A DNA stretch of 64,000 nucleotides from Parasedimentitalea huanghaiensis (lineage in GTDB: Bacteria; Pseudomonadota; Alphaproteobacteria; Rhodobacterales; Rhodobacteraceae). The stretch lies in the NCBI RefSeq assembly GCF_009753675.1, contig NZ_WQLV01000004.1, forward strand, positions 1 through 64,000. The letters are read 5' to 3'. The notes under the pieces were generated by a model. That model was given only the letters and a program-made list of their open reading frames with translations. It did no database searches and was not told the origin of the DNA. The position numbers and the translations under genes are program-made. Each line of letters begins with the position of its first letter. Positions within the stretch are counted from its first letter, which is position 1. Below, piece after piece: positions 35,253 through 43,821 of this stretch.

Positions 35253-37288
35253 TGGCGGGTCTTAGCAAGGGAAGCCTTGCCGCATTGGTGGCCCTGGTCG
35301 TGGGTGCATTGTGCCTGCTGCTGGAAACCACGATGCCCTGGCTGGTGACATTCCCCGAGACGTTAGTTGTGCCAGCAACCGAATGGGTTGGCGCTGCCAT
35401 GACCTGGCTGTTGCAACTGCTTAAGCCAATTGCACGGGCGTTCTCGGCGCTGATGTCCTATCCGATGGAGGCCACCAATCTAGTATTGGGGAGCTCGCCT
35501 TGGATCTTGGTGATTGCGGTGGTGACAGCCATTGGCTGGATGCTAGGCGGTGTGTCGATGGCGCTGATGGCCGTTGTGGGGTTGGGCTTTGTGCTGGCTT
35601 CGGGCTATTGGCATGAAAGTATGAACACCCTGTCGCTGGTAGCGGTTTCGGTTCCTTTGGCGTTGATCGTCGGCGGTGGCATCGGTGTGTTGGCCAATGA
35701 ATACCCGCGTTTTCGCAAACCGGTGCAGGCGATGCTGGACATCATGCAGACGGTGCCGACCTTTGCCTATCTGACGCCGTTGTTGGTGCTGTTTGGCTTT
35801 GGTCCTGTGGTGGGGCTGATTGCCAGTGCGATCTATGCTGCGCCACCGATGGCGCGCAATGTGCTGCTGGGACTGGAACGGATTGAACCAGAGATCAAAG
35901 AAGCCGCGATCATGGCCGGGGGAACCCGGTTGCAGCAGCTGTTTCAAGTCGAGATCCCCTCGGCAGCGACGCAGATTTTGGTGGGGGTCAACCAATGTCT
36001 GATGGCGGCGCTTTCGATGGTGATCATCGCGGCTGTGATCGGTGGCTTTGATGACATCGGCTGGGAAGTTCTGCTGACCATGCGCAAGGCGCAGTTTGGT
36101 CCGGCGTTGATGGCTGGCTTGGTCATTGTGGTGTTTGCTGTGATCATTGACCGGATGAGCGGTACCTTGGCGCAGGACAATCGCAAACGCTATGATGCAC
36201 GGGTCGCCTGGGGCATTCTGGCGGTTGGTGTTGTCGCCAGTGCAGTCACTTGGAACAGCCTGCCGAATCCATCCGAGTATTCAGCCTTTGATGGCGCAGT
36301 TAATGCGGTGGATGCGGGGCTAAGCGCCTTTACCACGGCCAATTGGCAATGGTTGGCGGCCATCAAAAACAACGTGCTGTATTTTGGGTTGCTGCCGCTG
36401 CGTATTGGTCTGGATGAGGCCGTTCTGCCGTTCACCTGGGGGTTCCAGTGGACAACGCAATGGAGCATGGGACTGTTCGCTGTTGGTGCGGTTGCCGGAC
36501 TGGTTCTGGCGCTGCGCGGGCAAGTGACATGGGGAATCATGACATTGATCTTCGTTGGGATGCTGGAAACTGGGATCACCAATCTGCCATGGCCGTTTGT
36601 TCTTGTCGGAGTCGCATCCCTAGGCTGGGTGGCATCGGGGCATGGGCTTGCGGTTCTGTCGGTCGGGTTGCTGTTGACTATTCTGCTGTCGGGGCTGTGG
36701 GATCGTGCGATGTTGTCGCTGTACCTAAGCGGCGCTGCGGTGTTTGCCTGTGCGATCGCTGGGGGCGGTATCGGTTTGCTGTGTGCGGTGTCACCTATGG
36801 CGTGGCGGATCATCCGGCCGATTTGTGACATGTTGCAGACCATTCCGTTGTTTGTCTTCCTGATCCCTGTGCTGATGGTGTTTCAGATTGGCGAGTTCTC
36901 GGCGTTTCTGGCGATCATCGCTTATGCCATCGTGCCGATGATCCGCTACAGCCGTCATGGGCTGACCGAGACCCCGGACGAGATGATCGAGGCAGCAATT
37001 GCATCTGGAGCCACTACTTGGCAGATCCTGCGCGATGTGCGTGCGCCCTATGCGGCGCCGACCATCCTGTTGGGGTTGAACCAGACTATTCTGTATGCCT
37101 TTGCAATGCTGGTGATCGCCGCGCTGATCGGTACCACCGGTTTGGGTCAGTTGATCTATCTGGCGCTGGGTCAGGCAGATGTGGGTCTTGGAATCTCTGC
37201 AGGTGCTGCCATGGCAATTCTGGCATTAATTGCCGACCGCATGGTTCAGGGCTTTGCCGAGGAACGGCGTAAGGTGCTGGGACTGTAA
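35252..37288 (+). CDS. double-length ABC transporter permease (two fused BPD_transp domains)
   Basis: A 678-residue inner-membrane protein carrying two complete permease domains. The first has its EAA loop at EAAIMAGGTRLQQLFQVEIP near residue 216. The second has EAAIASGATTWQILRDVRAP near 580. Between them are additional hydrophobic helices. Most homologues are single-domain proteins that dimerise, so this is a gene fusion giving a pseudo-symmetric channel. ATG 35252 follows the ATPase stop directly (TGATG). It completes a three-gene importer for a quaternary amine or TMAO. Confidence 0.88.
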   Translation: MAGLSKGSLAALVALVVGALCLLLETTMPWLVTFPETLVVPATEWVGAAMTWLLQLLKPIARAFSALMSYPMEATNLVLGSSPWILVIAVVTAIGWMLGGVSMALMAVVGLGFVLASGYWHESMNTLSLVAVSVPLALIVGGGIGVLANEYPRFRKPVQAMLDIMQTVPTFAYLTPLLVLFGFGPVVGLIASAIYAAPPMARNVLLGLERIEPEIKEAAIMAGGTRLQQLFQVEIPSAATQILVGVNQCLMAALSMVIIAAVIGGFDDIGWEVLLTMRKAQFGPALMAGLVIVVFAVIIDRMSGTLAQDNRKRYDARVAWGILAVGVVASAVTWNSLPNPSEYSAFDGAVNAVDAGLSAFTTANWQWLAAIKNNVLYFGLLPLRIGLDEAVLPFTWGFQWTTQWSMGLFAVGAVAGLVLALRGQVTWGIMTLIFVGMLETGITNLPWPFVLVGVASLGWVASGHGLAVLSVGLLLTILLSGLWDRAMLSLYLSGAAVFACAIAGGGIGLLCAVSPMAWRIIRPICDMLQTIPLFVFLIPVLMVFQIGEFSAFLAIIAYAIVPMIRYSRHGLTETPDEMIEAAIASGATTWQILRDVRAPYAAPTILLGLNQTILYAFAMLVIAALIGTTGLGQLIYLALGQADVGLGISAGAAMAILALIADRMVQGFAEERRKVLGL

Positions 37289-37316
37289 CTAAAACTTGGT
37301 TTGGCCTGGCAGTGCC

Positions 37317-37404
37317 GGGCCGCACCTGACCTTTCCGTCAAACCAAAAGTTTGCCTGCAGCAATACGGGAAAGCGCTTTGCACCTCCTCAAGGTCAAGCG
37401 CGCT
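37317..37404. repeat. palindromic element copy B, downstream of the transporter
   Basis: A longer copy of the same repeat family. Its left part (37317-37337, with CCTGACCTT) and right part (37366-37404, with CTCAAGGTCAAGCGC) match the other copies. About 28 unrelated bases have been added at the central loop. The right part matches bioD copy A (reversed) at 31 of 36 positions. It lies between the permease and nnrU-like genes. Confidence 0.7.
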
Positions 37405-37476
37405 CCTCATTTGGTGGACGATGCTATTGGCTTGGCCTACACATTCTCTCAGCTTTCAGAATTTCCGGAAATTGAG

Positions 37477-38142
37477 ATGACAGACTGGCTCGAATTCATT
37501 GCAGCACTGACCCTGTTCATGGTTAGCCACATGTTCCCTGTGCGCCCGCCGATGCGACCCTGGCTGATCGCGCGGTTGGGAACAAAAGGGTACTTCATAT
37601 CCTATTCCTTTCTATCGTTACTGGTTCTAGGATGGCTGATCGTGGCCGCTGCGCGCGCACCCTTTGTCGCTGTGCTGCCTCAATGGGAAATCTTTCGCTG
37701 GGCGCCGCTGGTGGCGATGCCGCTGGCCTGTCTGATCGCTGTGGGCGGCATGATGGCGCAGAATCCGCTTAGCTTTGGTGGTTTGGGTAAACAGCCTTTT
37801 GACCCTGATAGACCCGGCGTGCTGGCCACTACTCGGCATCCGCTGTTAGCGGCGATGGCCCTGTGGGCAGTGGCACATGTGTTGGCCAACGGCGATTTGG
37901 CGCATGTAATCCTATTTGGTTTGTTTGCGGGCTTTGCTGTGATGGGCATGTTCCTGATCGACCGTCGTAAACAGCGACAATTAGGGCAGGGCGAGTGGCA
38001 ACGTTTAGCCCGGGGCACTGCACGGCTAAATCTGATACGGTTGCCGCTATCGCCATTGCCGTTGGTCCTCGCAGGAAGTGTCATGTTAGTGTTGATTCTC
38101 CTGCACGAGCCGGTCATCGGCTATGTGCCGCTGCCCTGGTAG
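37477..38142 (+). CDS. NnrU family membrane protein
   Basis: A 221-residue polytopic protein with six or seven hydrophobic helices. It has the NnrU-family MVSHMFPVRPPMRPWLIARL opening and a TTRHPLLAAMALWAVAHVLANG segment, both shared with isoprenylcysteine-methyltransferase-like membrane enzymes. NnrU is linked to denitrification in some species, but no denitrification genes are present here. ATG 37477 is preceded by GGAA; the longer open frame upstream only reads through the repeat element. Confidence 0.85.
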   Translation: MTDWLEFIAALTLFMVSHMFPVRPPMRPWLIARLGTKGYFISYSFLSLLVLGWLIVAAARAPFVAVLPQWEIFRWAPLVAMPLACLIAVGGMMAQNPLSFGGLGKQPFDPDRPGVLATTRHPLLAAMALWAVAHVLANGDLAHVILFGLFAGFAVMGMFLIDRRKQRQLGQGEWQRLARGTARLNLIRLPLSPLPLVLAGSVMLVLILLHEPVIGYVPLPW

Positions 38143-38234
38143 TGCTTGAAAACGATGCGTGGTACTGCCGCTACTGGTCGGGGTGCGATAAAAGGTTTAT
38201 CCGTGCCCTCACCGAAGTAAGAAAGAGATATGTG

Positions 38235-38753
38235 ATGCATCTGGCCTACGTGATGACCCAAGACCGCGGCGCAACCGATCGGCTGTTAAGCGCGTTGGCA
38301 GAACACCTCCAAGCGCAGGGGACTTCCATTGCCGGAATTGTACAGACCAACACAGAATGCCACGATGACGCGTTGTGTGACATGGATGTTCGCGTTCTGC
38401 CAAAAGGGGAAACCATTCGTATTTCGCAGTCGTTAGGGCCGCAGGCTCGTGGTTGTCGATTGGACCCGGCTGCGCTGGAGCATGCCGTTGCACAGGTCAC
38501 GAATTCACTACATGCCACACCTCTACCCGAGGTGCTGATTGTCAATAAATTTGGCAAGCACGAGGCCGATGGCCGCGGAATGCGCCCGGTAATCGGAGAA
38601 GCAATGGCATTGGGAATTCCGGTTGTGTCTGGTGTCAATAAAATGAATGTCGACGCGTTTAAAGAGTTCTCGGACGGTCTGGCCGTTGCTGTCGAGCCCA
38701 GTGTTGAGGCTCTGATCAACTGGCTGACCACTGCGCAGCAGCCAGAGATCTAA
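38235..38753 (+). CDS. DUF2478 family protein
   Basis: A 172-residue cytoplasmic protein of the DUF2478 family, predicted P-loop-like nucleotide-binding proteins often found near molybdenum or siderophore loci. It contains the conserved CRLDPAALE stretch near 76 and LIVNKFGKHEADGRGMRP near 104-121. A usable ribosome site (AAAGAGA) precedes ATG 38235. Function unknown; co-directional with the NnrU gene 92 bases upstream. Confidence 0.8.
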   Translation: MHLAYVMTQDRGATDRLLSALAEHLQAQGTSIAGIVQTNTECHDDALCDMDVRVLPKGETIRISQSLGPQARGCRLDPAALEHAVAQVTNSLHATPLPEVLIVNKFGKHEADGRGMRPVIGEAMALGIPVVSGVNKMNVDAFKEFSDGLAVAVEPSVEALINWLTTAQQPEI

Positions 38754-39547
38754 AGAAAAGTCTGAAGCGAGTTTGAGCAATGGCTTTGTTCGTCGACCAA
38801 GCCATAGATAGCAATCATGGATGGTTAGGGTTGGCTTTGAGTTTTGTTGCGGAAATTCTTTTGGGTGGGGCCATACGCCTGCCGGGCGTCGCTAGAGTGT
38901 TTCGACCTTCAGTCGCAGATCCAGCCTGAGGTCAAGCTCAGCATGGTATTTGAGAAGGGGCAGGCTATCCTCGAACAATAGAGCCTGCAGGAGCGCTTGG
39001 GGCGGCGTGGCTGGAGCACTTTCCCGCAACGCCTAGTTACTTGCTAGGGCGATAGTTTCGTCGCTGAGGTCTGGGAAGCGATATACAACATTGGTAAATA
39101 CACAAAGGCTTGCCCAAGCCGCATCGAAACCCGCGCCAAGTTAGCGACACCAACTTTAGCGATCATTTACAGTATTTGAGAGCCATAGTTTCAGGTTGTA
39201 GTTCGGTGATTGTACCTAAGTATCTTCTAAACTCTGCATTATCCGTGTGGCTGACGCGTGACTAATTGGCCCGTGAGTACACACGTCAAAGTATCCTTCT
39301 TGCCTGCTGAACCTGAGGATTGCCCGGAGCGTAGAACGGGTGGCCAGTCCATTTACATACCCGGAATACATCCCTCGCGACTTGAGTTGTCGTTGTAGTA
39401 CGAAAACATAAGCCCGTGGTTCAATTGATCTAAGCCTCAGGGCTCCCTTGGCGAGGCCTACTGTGTCTAACCCTTCGAGGTATTCCGCTGACGCTAGCCG
39501 TGAGATCTAATGATAAGCGCTTAGATAGATCAACGCTGTAGGAGAAG
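38754..39547. other. gene-poor stretch beside tRNA-Tyr
   Basis: About 790 bases without a recognisable gene. The only short frame worth noting is 38780-38929 (49 codons, beginning MALFVDQAID), which I do not recognise and which overlaps a short inverted repeat (ATGGCTT/AAGCCAT). The rest is full of stops in all frames and reads like decayed DNA, possibly remnants of an integrated element next to the tRNA. No transposase fragment could be identified. Confidence 0.4.
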
Positions 39548-39631
39548 TGGTGGGCGACCCTGGAATCGAACCAGGCGTGCGTCTCCGCGAGGGAGTTACA
39601 GTCCCCTGCCACACCTTGCGGCCTGTCGCCC
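39548..39631 (-). tRNA. tRNA-Tyr (GUA)
   Basis: On the minus strand, an 84-base class II tRNA with encoded CCA. The acceptor GGGCGAC pairs with GTCGCCC, the anticodon loop CTGTAAC carries GTA, a long variable arm follows, and the T-loop is TTCGATT. Confidence 0.93.
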
Positions 39632-39751
39632 ACTATCAGGTGACTGTTGCACCTGATGTGGGGCGTGACTACAAGCGCACCAACGGAGCGTCAACAGGAA
39701 AATCACTGGTTTTTCAGGATGGCTCAAAATTCCTTTTTGCCGGAGAGCAAG

Positions 39752-40528
39752 ATGACCAAAAAACCTAAGTGGGTAGTTGAAAAAGAACAGTCCAAAAAGG
39801 CCGCAGCTGCAGAAACCGTCTGGCTGTTCGGCCTTCATGCAGTGCGTGATGCGCTGCTGAACCCAAAGCGCCAGAAATTGCGATTGATGGTGACGCTGAA
39901 CGCCCAGACTAAATTGGCGGATGCAATCGCCGAATCTGGAATTGAGGCGGAATTGGTTGACCCTCGCAAGTTCAAGGCGCCGATTGATCCGAACTCAGTC
40001 CACCAGGGGGCGGTGCTGGAAGTGAAACCGTTACATTGGGGCAGCCTAGCTGAAAATTGCATCGGCGCCGAGGTGCCAAGGGTGCTTCTGCTGGACCGGG
40101 TGACCGATCCGCACAACGTTGGCGCAATTCTGAGAACTGCTGAAGTTCTGGGAGCCAGCGCGGTGATTGGAACCCGGCATCACTCAGCACCTGAAACCGG
40201 TGCTCTGGCCAAAACCGCCAGCGGTGCTCTGGAACGCCAGCCCTATCTGCGCATGCGCAACCTTTCGGATACAATTGTTGAACTACAGAACATGGGTTTC
40301 ATCGTACTAGGCCTGGATGGCGAGGCCGAACAGACAGTCGAGGCGTCCTTGGAAGGGCGACGGGATCGCCCGGTGGCACTGGTGTTGGGGGCCGAGGGGC
40401 CTGGGTTGCGGCAAAAGACCAAGGAAACAGTGGACCAGCTGGTCAAAATCGACGCGGCTGGTGAATTTGGATCGCTGAACGTCTCGAACGCGGCGGCACT
40501 GGCGCTCTACGCATCTGTGGCGCGGTAA
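39752..40528 (+). CDS. rlmB: 23S rRNA (guanosine-2'-O-)-methyltransferase RlmB-type (TrmH/SpoU family)
   Basis: A 258-residue SPOUT methyltransferase. After a basic N-terminus comes a substrate-binding L30e-like domain (about 22-95), then the catalytic domain with motif I DRVTDPHNVGAILRTAE (about 115), motif II VLGAEGPGLR (about 215) and motif III GSLNVSNAAALALY (about 240). Length and motifs fit RlmB, which methylates G2251. ATG 39752 follows GGAGAG. It is divergent from tRNA-Tyr. Confidence 0.93.
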   Translation: MTKKPKWVVEKEQSKKAAAAETVWLFGLHAVRDALLNPKRQKLRLMVTLNAQTKLADAIAESGIEAELVDPRKFKAPIDPNSVHQGAVLEVKPLHWGSLAENCIGAEVPRVLLLDRVTDPHNVGAILRTAEVLGASAVIGTRHHSAPETGALAKTASGALERQPYLRMRNLSDTIVELQNMGFIVLGLDGEAEQTVEASLEGRRDRPVALVLGAEGPGLRQKTKETVDQLVKIDAAGEFGSLNVSNAAALALYASVAR

Positions 40529-40641
40529 CGTGCTTTTGATGCTCTGTTACGTCGTGTTCACAACTGCGTATCGCGCCTAGGCAGGGTGGGATTGATCCGG
40601 CACATTGGTGCAATCCCGCCGCTTGGCGATGCCTTTTCTTG

Positions 40642-41103
40642 ATGGAGTCTTCTTTGCTACAGCGTTTTGCCATTCTGACCCTTTTTGCCCTGCTGTTTCA
40701 GCTGCCAGATCGTGCCTACGCGGATCAGCCGATGTTCCATGCAGAACAGGGCGTGGCAATTGGTGGCTATGATACCGTGGCGTTTTTTGTCGAAGGGCAG
40801 GCAATCAAGGGGCACAGAAAATTCGCAGTCATGTGGAAAGGTGCAGTTTGGCACTTTGTAACTAAAGACAATCAGATAAGTTTCGAAGCTGATCCTCGTG
40901 CCTATGCTCCTCGTTTTGGCGGTTACTGTGCGTTTGCTGTGTCACAGGGATATTTGATGTCGGGAAGTCCCGAATCCTGGCAGATCATCGGTGGGGAGTT
41001 GTTCTTGCTGTATGGCCCTGGCGTGCATCAAATTTGGCAATATCAATCCACAGAACTGATTTCGCAGGCACGAGACAACTGGCCTTCTGTTCTGAAGCAA
41101 TAA
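40642..41103 (+). CDS. YHS domain-containing exported protein
   Basis: A 153-residue protein with an N-terminal signal peptide (to about AYADQ near residue 29) and a YHS domain (IGGYDTVAFF near 43, then FGGYCAFAVSQGY near 95). YHS domains are small metal-associated modules; this secreted form is common in alphaproteobacteria with unknown function. The start is ATG 40642, directly after a possible TTG. A terminator follows at 41227. Confidence 0.82.
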   Translation: MESSLLQRFAILTLFALLFQLPDRAYADQPMFHAEQGVAIGGYDTVAFFVEGQAIKGHRKFAVMWKGAVWHFVTKDNQISFEADPRAYAPRFGGYCAFAVSQGYLMSGSPESWQIIGGELFLLYGPGVHQIWQYQSTELISQARDNWPSVLKQ

Positions 41104-41226
41104 ACCGGATTGCTCACGAAACCGCGATCTGACCTTTCAATTGCGTGTTATCACCCCATATCAGTGTTGTGACTGCGGCGCGGAACCACCGCAGATCTTA
41201 TTTCACTGTCCCTCGTTCCAGACCTT

Positions 41227-41256
41227 GCGCCCGGGCCCAGACCTGGGCGCTTTTTT
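41227..41256 (+). terminator. intrinsic terminator after the YHS gene
   Basis: GCGCCCGGG and CCTGGGCGC (eight of nine pairs) form a hairpin followed by six T residues. It ends transcription about 125 bases after the YHS gene and before the CoA-binding gene. Confidence 0.85.
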
Positions 41257-41296
41257 ATGGGCTTCCCTTTCTCGATCTCACGCGTAGGGTGCCGCT

Positions 41297-41767
41297 ATGA
41301 CTAATTATAGCGATCCGTTCCTAAAAGATATCCTGCACCGCACCAAGACGGTGGCAGTGGTTGGTGTCTCGATGAACCCTGTGCGCCCAAGCTATTATGT
41401 AGCGCGGTATCTGGGCCTGAAGGGTTATCATGTAATTCCGGTTAATCCTCGCCATGCGGGTGAGCAGCTGTTCGGCCAGGTGGTGCAGGAGAGCCTGACT
41501 GCGATAGAAGGGCCGGTGGATATGGTGGATATCTTTCGCCGATCTGAGGCGGTGCCGGACATTGTCGACGAAGCGCTGGCAGTTCTTGCCGACTTGCGGA
41601 CGATTTGGATGCAGATCGGTGTTGTACATGCTGCAGCGGCAGCAAAAGCAGAGGCTTGTGGGGTCGATGTGGTGCAGAATCTTTGCCCAAAGATCGAATA
41701 CCAGAGATTACATGGCGAATTGCGCATGGGCGGGTTTGCTACTGGGGTCATCAGTTCAAAACTGTAG
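41297..41767 (+). CDS. CoA-binding domain protein (YccU-like)
   Basis: A 156-residue Rossmann-fold protein of the CoA_binding_2 family. Conserved segments are VAVVGVSMNPVRPSYYVARYL near 15-35, GYHVIPVNPRHAGE near 38-51 and the C-terminal CPKIEYQRL stretch. Family members bind CoA; cellular function is uncertain. A stem-loop with a T-run follows. Confidence 0.88.
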   Translation: MTNYSDPFLKDILHRTKTVAVVGVSMNPVRPSYYVARYLGLKGYHVIPVNPRHAGEQLFGQVVQESLTAIEGPVDMVDIFRRSEAVPDIVDEALAVLADLRTIWMQIGVVHAAAAAKAEACGVDVVQNLCPKIEYQRLHGELRMGGFATGVISSKL

Positions 41768-41773
41768 AACGTA

Positions 41774-41822
41774 GGGGGGGCTTTGCCCCCTCGGCCTGCG
41801 GCCTCACCCCCAGGATATTTTT
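41774..41822 (+). terminator. roseobacter-type G-rich hairpin and T-run between converging genes
   Basis: GGGGGC and GCCCCC form the first hairpin and GGCC/GGCC a second, followed by CACCCCCAGGATATTTTT. This arrangement is a widespread intergenic motif in Rhodobacterales as I recall it. It sits between the CoA-binding gene and hisE and probably ends the plus-strand transcript. Confidence 0.7.
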
Positions 41823-41835
41823 GGCTAGATGAAGA

Positions 41836-42153
41836 TCAGGTGTTTGGGCGAGCAGCCTTCTCGTCGATGCCGCTGAGGCCTTGGCGGCGGTCCAGTTCGT
41901 TTAGCACATCATCCAATGGCACATCGCGAGCCGCGAGCATCACCAAGAAGTGGTAAAGCACATCGGCGCCTTCGGATGTGAGTTTTTCGCGGTTGCCTTT
42001 GACGGCTTCGATGATGGCCTCGATGGCTTCTTCACCAAATTTCTCAGCGCATTTTTCCGGGCCCTTGGCGAGCAGTTTTGCGGTCCAGCTGCTAGAGGGA
42101 TCAGCGCCCTTGCGGGCCTCAATCGTGGCGGCGAGGTCGTGGAGAAGGGTCAT
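41836..42153 (-). CDS. hisE: phosphoribosyl-ATP pyrophosphatase HisE
   Basis: A 105-residue all-helical enzyme that hydrolyses phosphoribosyl-ATP to phosphoribosyl-AMP, the second histidine step. The MazG-like metal site is seen in KCAEKFGEEAIEAIIEA and GADVLYHFLVMLAARD. Its ATG overlaps the stop of the upstream small gene (ATGA), so it is the last cistron of a hisF-containing unit. Confidence 0.95.
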   Translation of the reverse strand: MTLLHDLAATIEARKGADPSSSWTAKLLAKGPEKCAEKFGEEAIEAIIEAVKGNREKLTSEGADVLYHFLVMLAARDVPLDDVLNELDRRQGLSGIDEKAARPNT

Positions 42154-42572
42154 TGGCGTATGTGCTCCAGTCGGCTTTCATTCATTAAAACAGCGTCAAC
42201 GCAGGCCCAGAGCTGCGGTGCATAATCGCTGTTTAAAACATCATCTCGATTGAGCGGAGTGAACATGGAAATTTCTTTTTGTTCTTCGGCAGACCAGTCC
42301 ATCAAAGAGCACCCGCCGTCGTCGCCCTGATGCACTGCAATACGCGTAGCCCATCGGTGGCTTTGGGGGGCATCTTCCCCCCAGTCGCCTGTGTCGATGG
42401 TAATGTGCATCGGAATGTCTGGGTGTGCATCAGACCAGAGGGCAGTGTACCATGAATGAAACGAGTTAAGGTGCAGGACATTTCCTGTAACCTCTGTTGT
42501 AGAGGAACCGCAACAATCGCAGGGCGTGTCTGTGCGCTCTTCTTCCTCCAAAGAACAGTCTTGCCACCGCAC
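42150..42572 (-). CDS. Cys-containing protein of unknown function wedged between hisF and hisE
   Basis: A 140-residue protein that begins with GTG overlapping the hisF stop (TAGTG) and ends with a stop overlapping the hisE start (ATGA). This tight packing argues for a real cistron. It has a CDCCGSS knuckle near residue 20 and an acidic, Trp-rich middle (DTGDWGEDAPQSHRW, WSAEEQKEISMF). I recognise no family. An open frame extends upstream through hisF in another frame, but that part is only a shadow of hisF. Confidence 0.7.
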   Translation of the reverse strand: MRWQDCSLEEEERTDTPCDCCGSSTTEVTGNVLHLNSFHSWYTALWSDAHPDIPMHITIDTGDWGEDAPQSHRWATRIAVHQGDDGGCSLMDWSAEEQKEISMFTPLNRDDVLNSDYAPQLWACVDAVLMNESRLEHIRQ

Positions 42573-43333
42573 TAGGTGAGCCTCATCGGGATACCGGCGG
42601 CCTGCATATGGGCCTTGGCCTCGGCGATGGTGTAATCGCCAAAATGGAAGATCGAGGCGGCGAGCACGGCGCTGGCGCCGCCTTTGGTGACGCCTTCGAC
42701 CAGATGGTCGAGGTTGCCGACACCGCCGGAGGCGATGACTGGAACGCTGACAGCGTCTGAAATGGCGCGGGTCAGGGGCAGGTTGAATCCTGCCTTGGTG
42801 CCGTCGCGGTCCATCGAGGTGAGCAGGATCTCTCCGGCGCCTTTGGCGACCACGGTTTTGGCAAATTCCACAGCGTCGATGCCGGTTTCGCGGCGGCCAC
42901 CGTGGGTGAAGATCTCCCACTTTCCGGGCGAGACGGTTTTGGCGTCAATGGCGCAGACGATGCATTGGCTGCCAAACTGATCAGCGGCCTGGGCGATGAC
43001 GTCGGGATTGGCCACGGCGGCAGAGTTGAACGAGACCTTGTCTGCGCCAGCCAACAGCAGGGCACGCACATCTTCCTTGGTGCGGACACCTCCACCTACG
43101 GTCAGTGGGATGTAACATTGCTCGGCGGTGCGGCGCACCACGTCGAACATGGTGCCGCGGTTTTCCTCGGTGGCCATGATGTCGAGGAAGCAGAGTTCAT
43201 CGGCCCCGGCGGCGTCATAGGCCTTGGCGCTCTCAACGGGATCACCGGCATCACGTAGGCCAACAAAATTGACGCCTTTGACCACACGGCCATCAGCGAC
43301 GTCGAGACAGGGAATGATACGGGTTTTCAGCAT
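42572..43333 (-). CDS. hisF: imidazole glycerol phosphate synthase cyclase subunit HisF
   Basis: A 253-residue TIM barrel that uses ammonia from HisH to make imidazole-glycerol phosphate and AICAR. Catalytic Asp residues are in [14 protein letters not shown] (Asp 11 region) and [11 protein letters not shown] (Asp about 130). Phosphate-binding loops GGGVRT and ASGGVG are present. ATG 43333 is chosen over an upstream in-frame ATG because the protein then starts MLKTRIIPC as usual. Confidence 0.97.
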   Translation of the reverse strand: MLKTRIIPCLDVADGRVVKGVNFVGLRDAGDPVESAKAYDAAGADELCFLDIMATEENRGTMFDVVRRTAEQCYIPLTVGGGVRTKEDVRALLLAGADKVSFNSAAVANPDVIAQAADQFGSQCIVCAIDAKTVSPGKWEIFTHGGRRETGIDAVEFAKTVVAKGAGEILLTSMDRDGTKAGFNLPLTRAISDAVSVPVIASGGVGNLDHLVEGVTKGGASAVLAASIFHFGDYTIAEAKAHMQAAGIPMRLT

Positions 43334-43389
43334 GGTTCGCCTCTGGTTACGGCGCATTCATAGAGGGTTGTCTGGTGGATTTCCAGTGC

Positions 43390-43821
43390 TCAGGTAAAGG
43401 TGTTGAACAGGCCCAGAAGGGCGGCGTAGCGCAGGGTTTTGGAGGCGGTGACGAGGATCAGGAAGGTGAGCCAGTGCATGCGCATGACACCGGCGGCAAC
43501 GGTGATGGGGTCGCCAACAATGGGGAGCCATGCGCCTAGAACTGACCATTGGCCCCAGCGGGTGAACCAGTTTTGCGCCTTGGCCAGATGTTTGGGCGAT
43601 ACCGGAAACCAGCGGCGGGTTTGGAAGTGCAGGGCGTAGCGGCCCAGGGCGTAGTTGACCAATGAGCCGAGGATGTTGCCGACGCTGGCTACGGCAAGCA
43701 GGATGAGAGCGGCATAGGTGCCTTCGTTCGCCAGCCACAGCAACGCCGCCTCAGATCCGCCGGGTAAGAGCGTGGCGGCAGAGAAGGAGACCAGGAACAG
43801 GCCTGGCAGGGACCAGATCAT
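43390..43821 (-). CDS. YqaA family membrane protein (DedA/SNARE-associated)
   Basis: A 143-residue protein with four hydrophobic segments, matching the YqaA/DedA-like VTT domain. The motifs SFSAATLLPGGSEA near 12-25 and WLPIVGDPITVAAGVMRM near 98-115 are characteristic. Its ATG at 43821 overlaps the DUF2867 stop by four bases. The broader family moves lipids or affects membrane homeostasis. It sits inside the his cluster without an obvious link to histidine. Confidence 0.87.
   Translation of the reverse strand: MIWSLPGLFLVSFSAATLLPGGSEAALLWLANEGTYAALILLAVASVGNILGSLVNYALGRYALHFQTRRWFPVSPKHLAKAQNWFTRWGQWSVLGAWLPIVGDPITVAAGVMRMHWLTFLILVTASKTLRYAALLGLFNTFT

Noticed and set aside
37351-37476. Longer N-terminus for the NnrU-family protein
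   Set aside because: The extra 42 codons read through a copy of the palindromic repeat; the ATG at 37477 gives the family's usual start.
38780-38929. A 49-codon frame starting MALFVDQAID as a small gene
   Set aside because: Ribosome site is weak, no family is recognised, and the surroundings look decayed.
42573-42920. Apparent N-terminal extension of the 140-residue gene, giving a 256-residue frame across hisF
   Set aside because: The extension is the reading of hisF in another frame (Arg/His-rich, low complexity). The GTG overlapping the hisF stop is a natural start.
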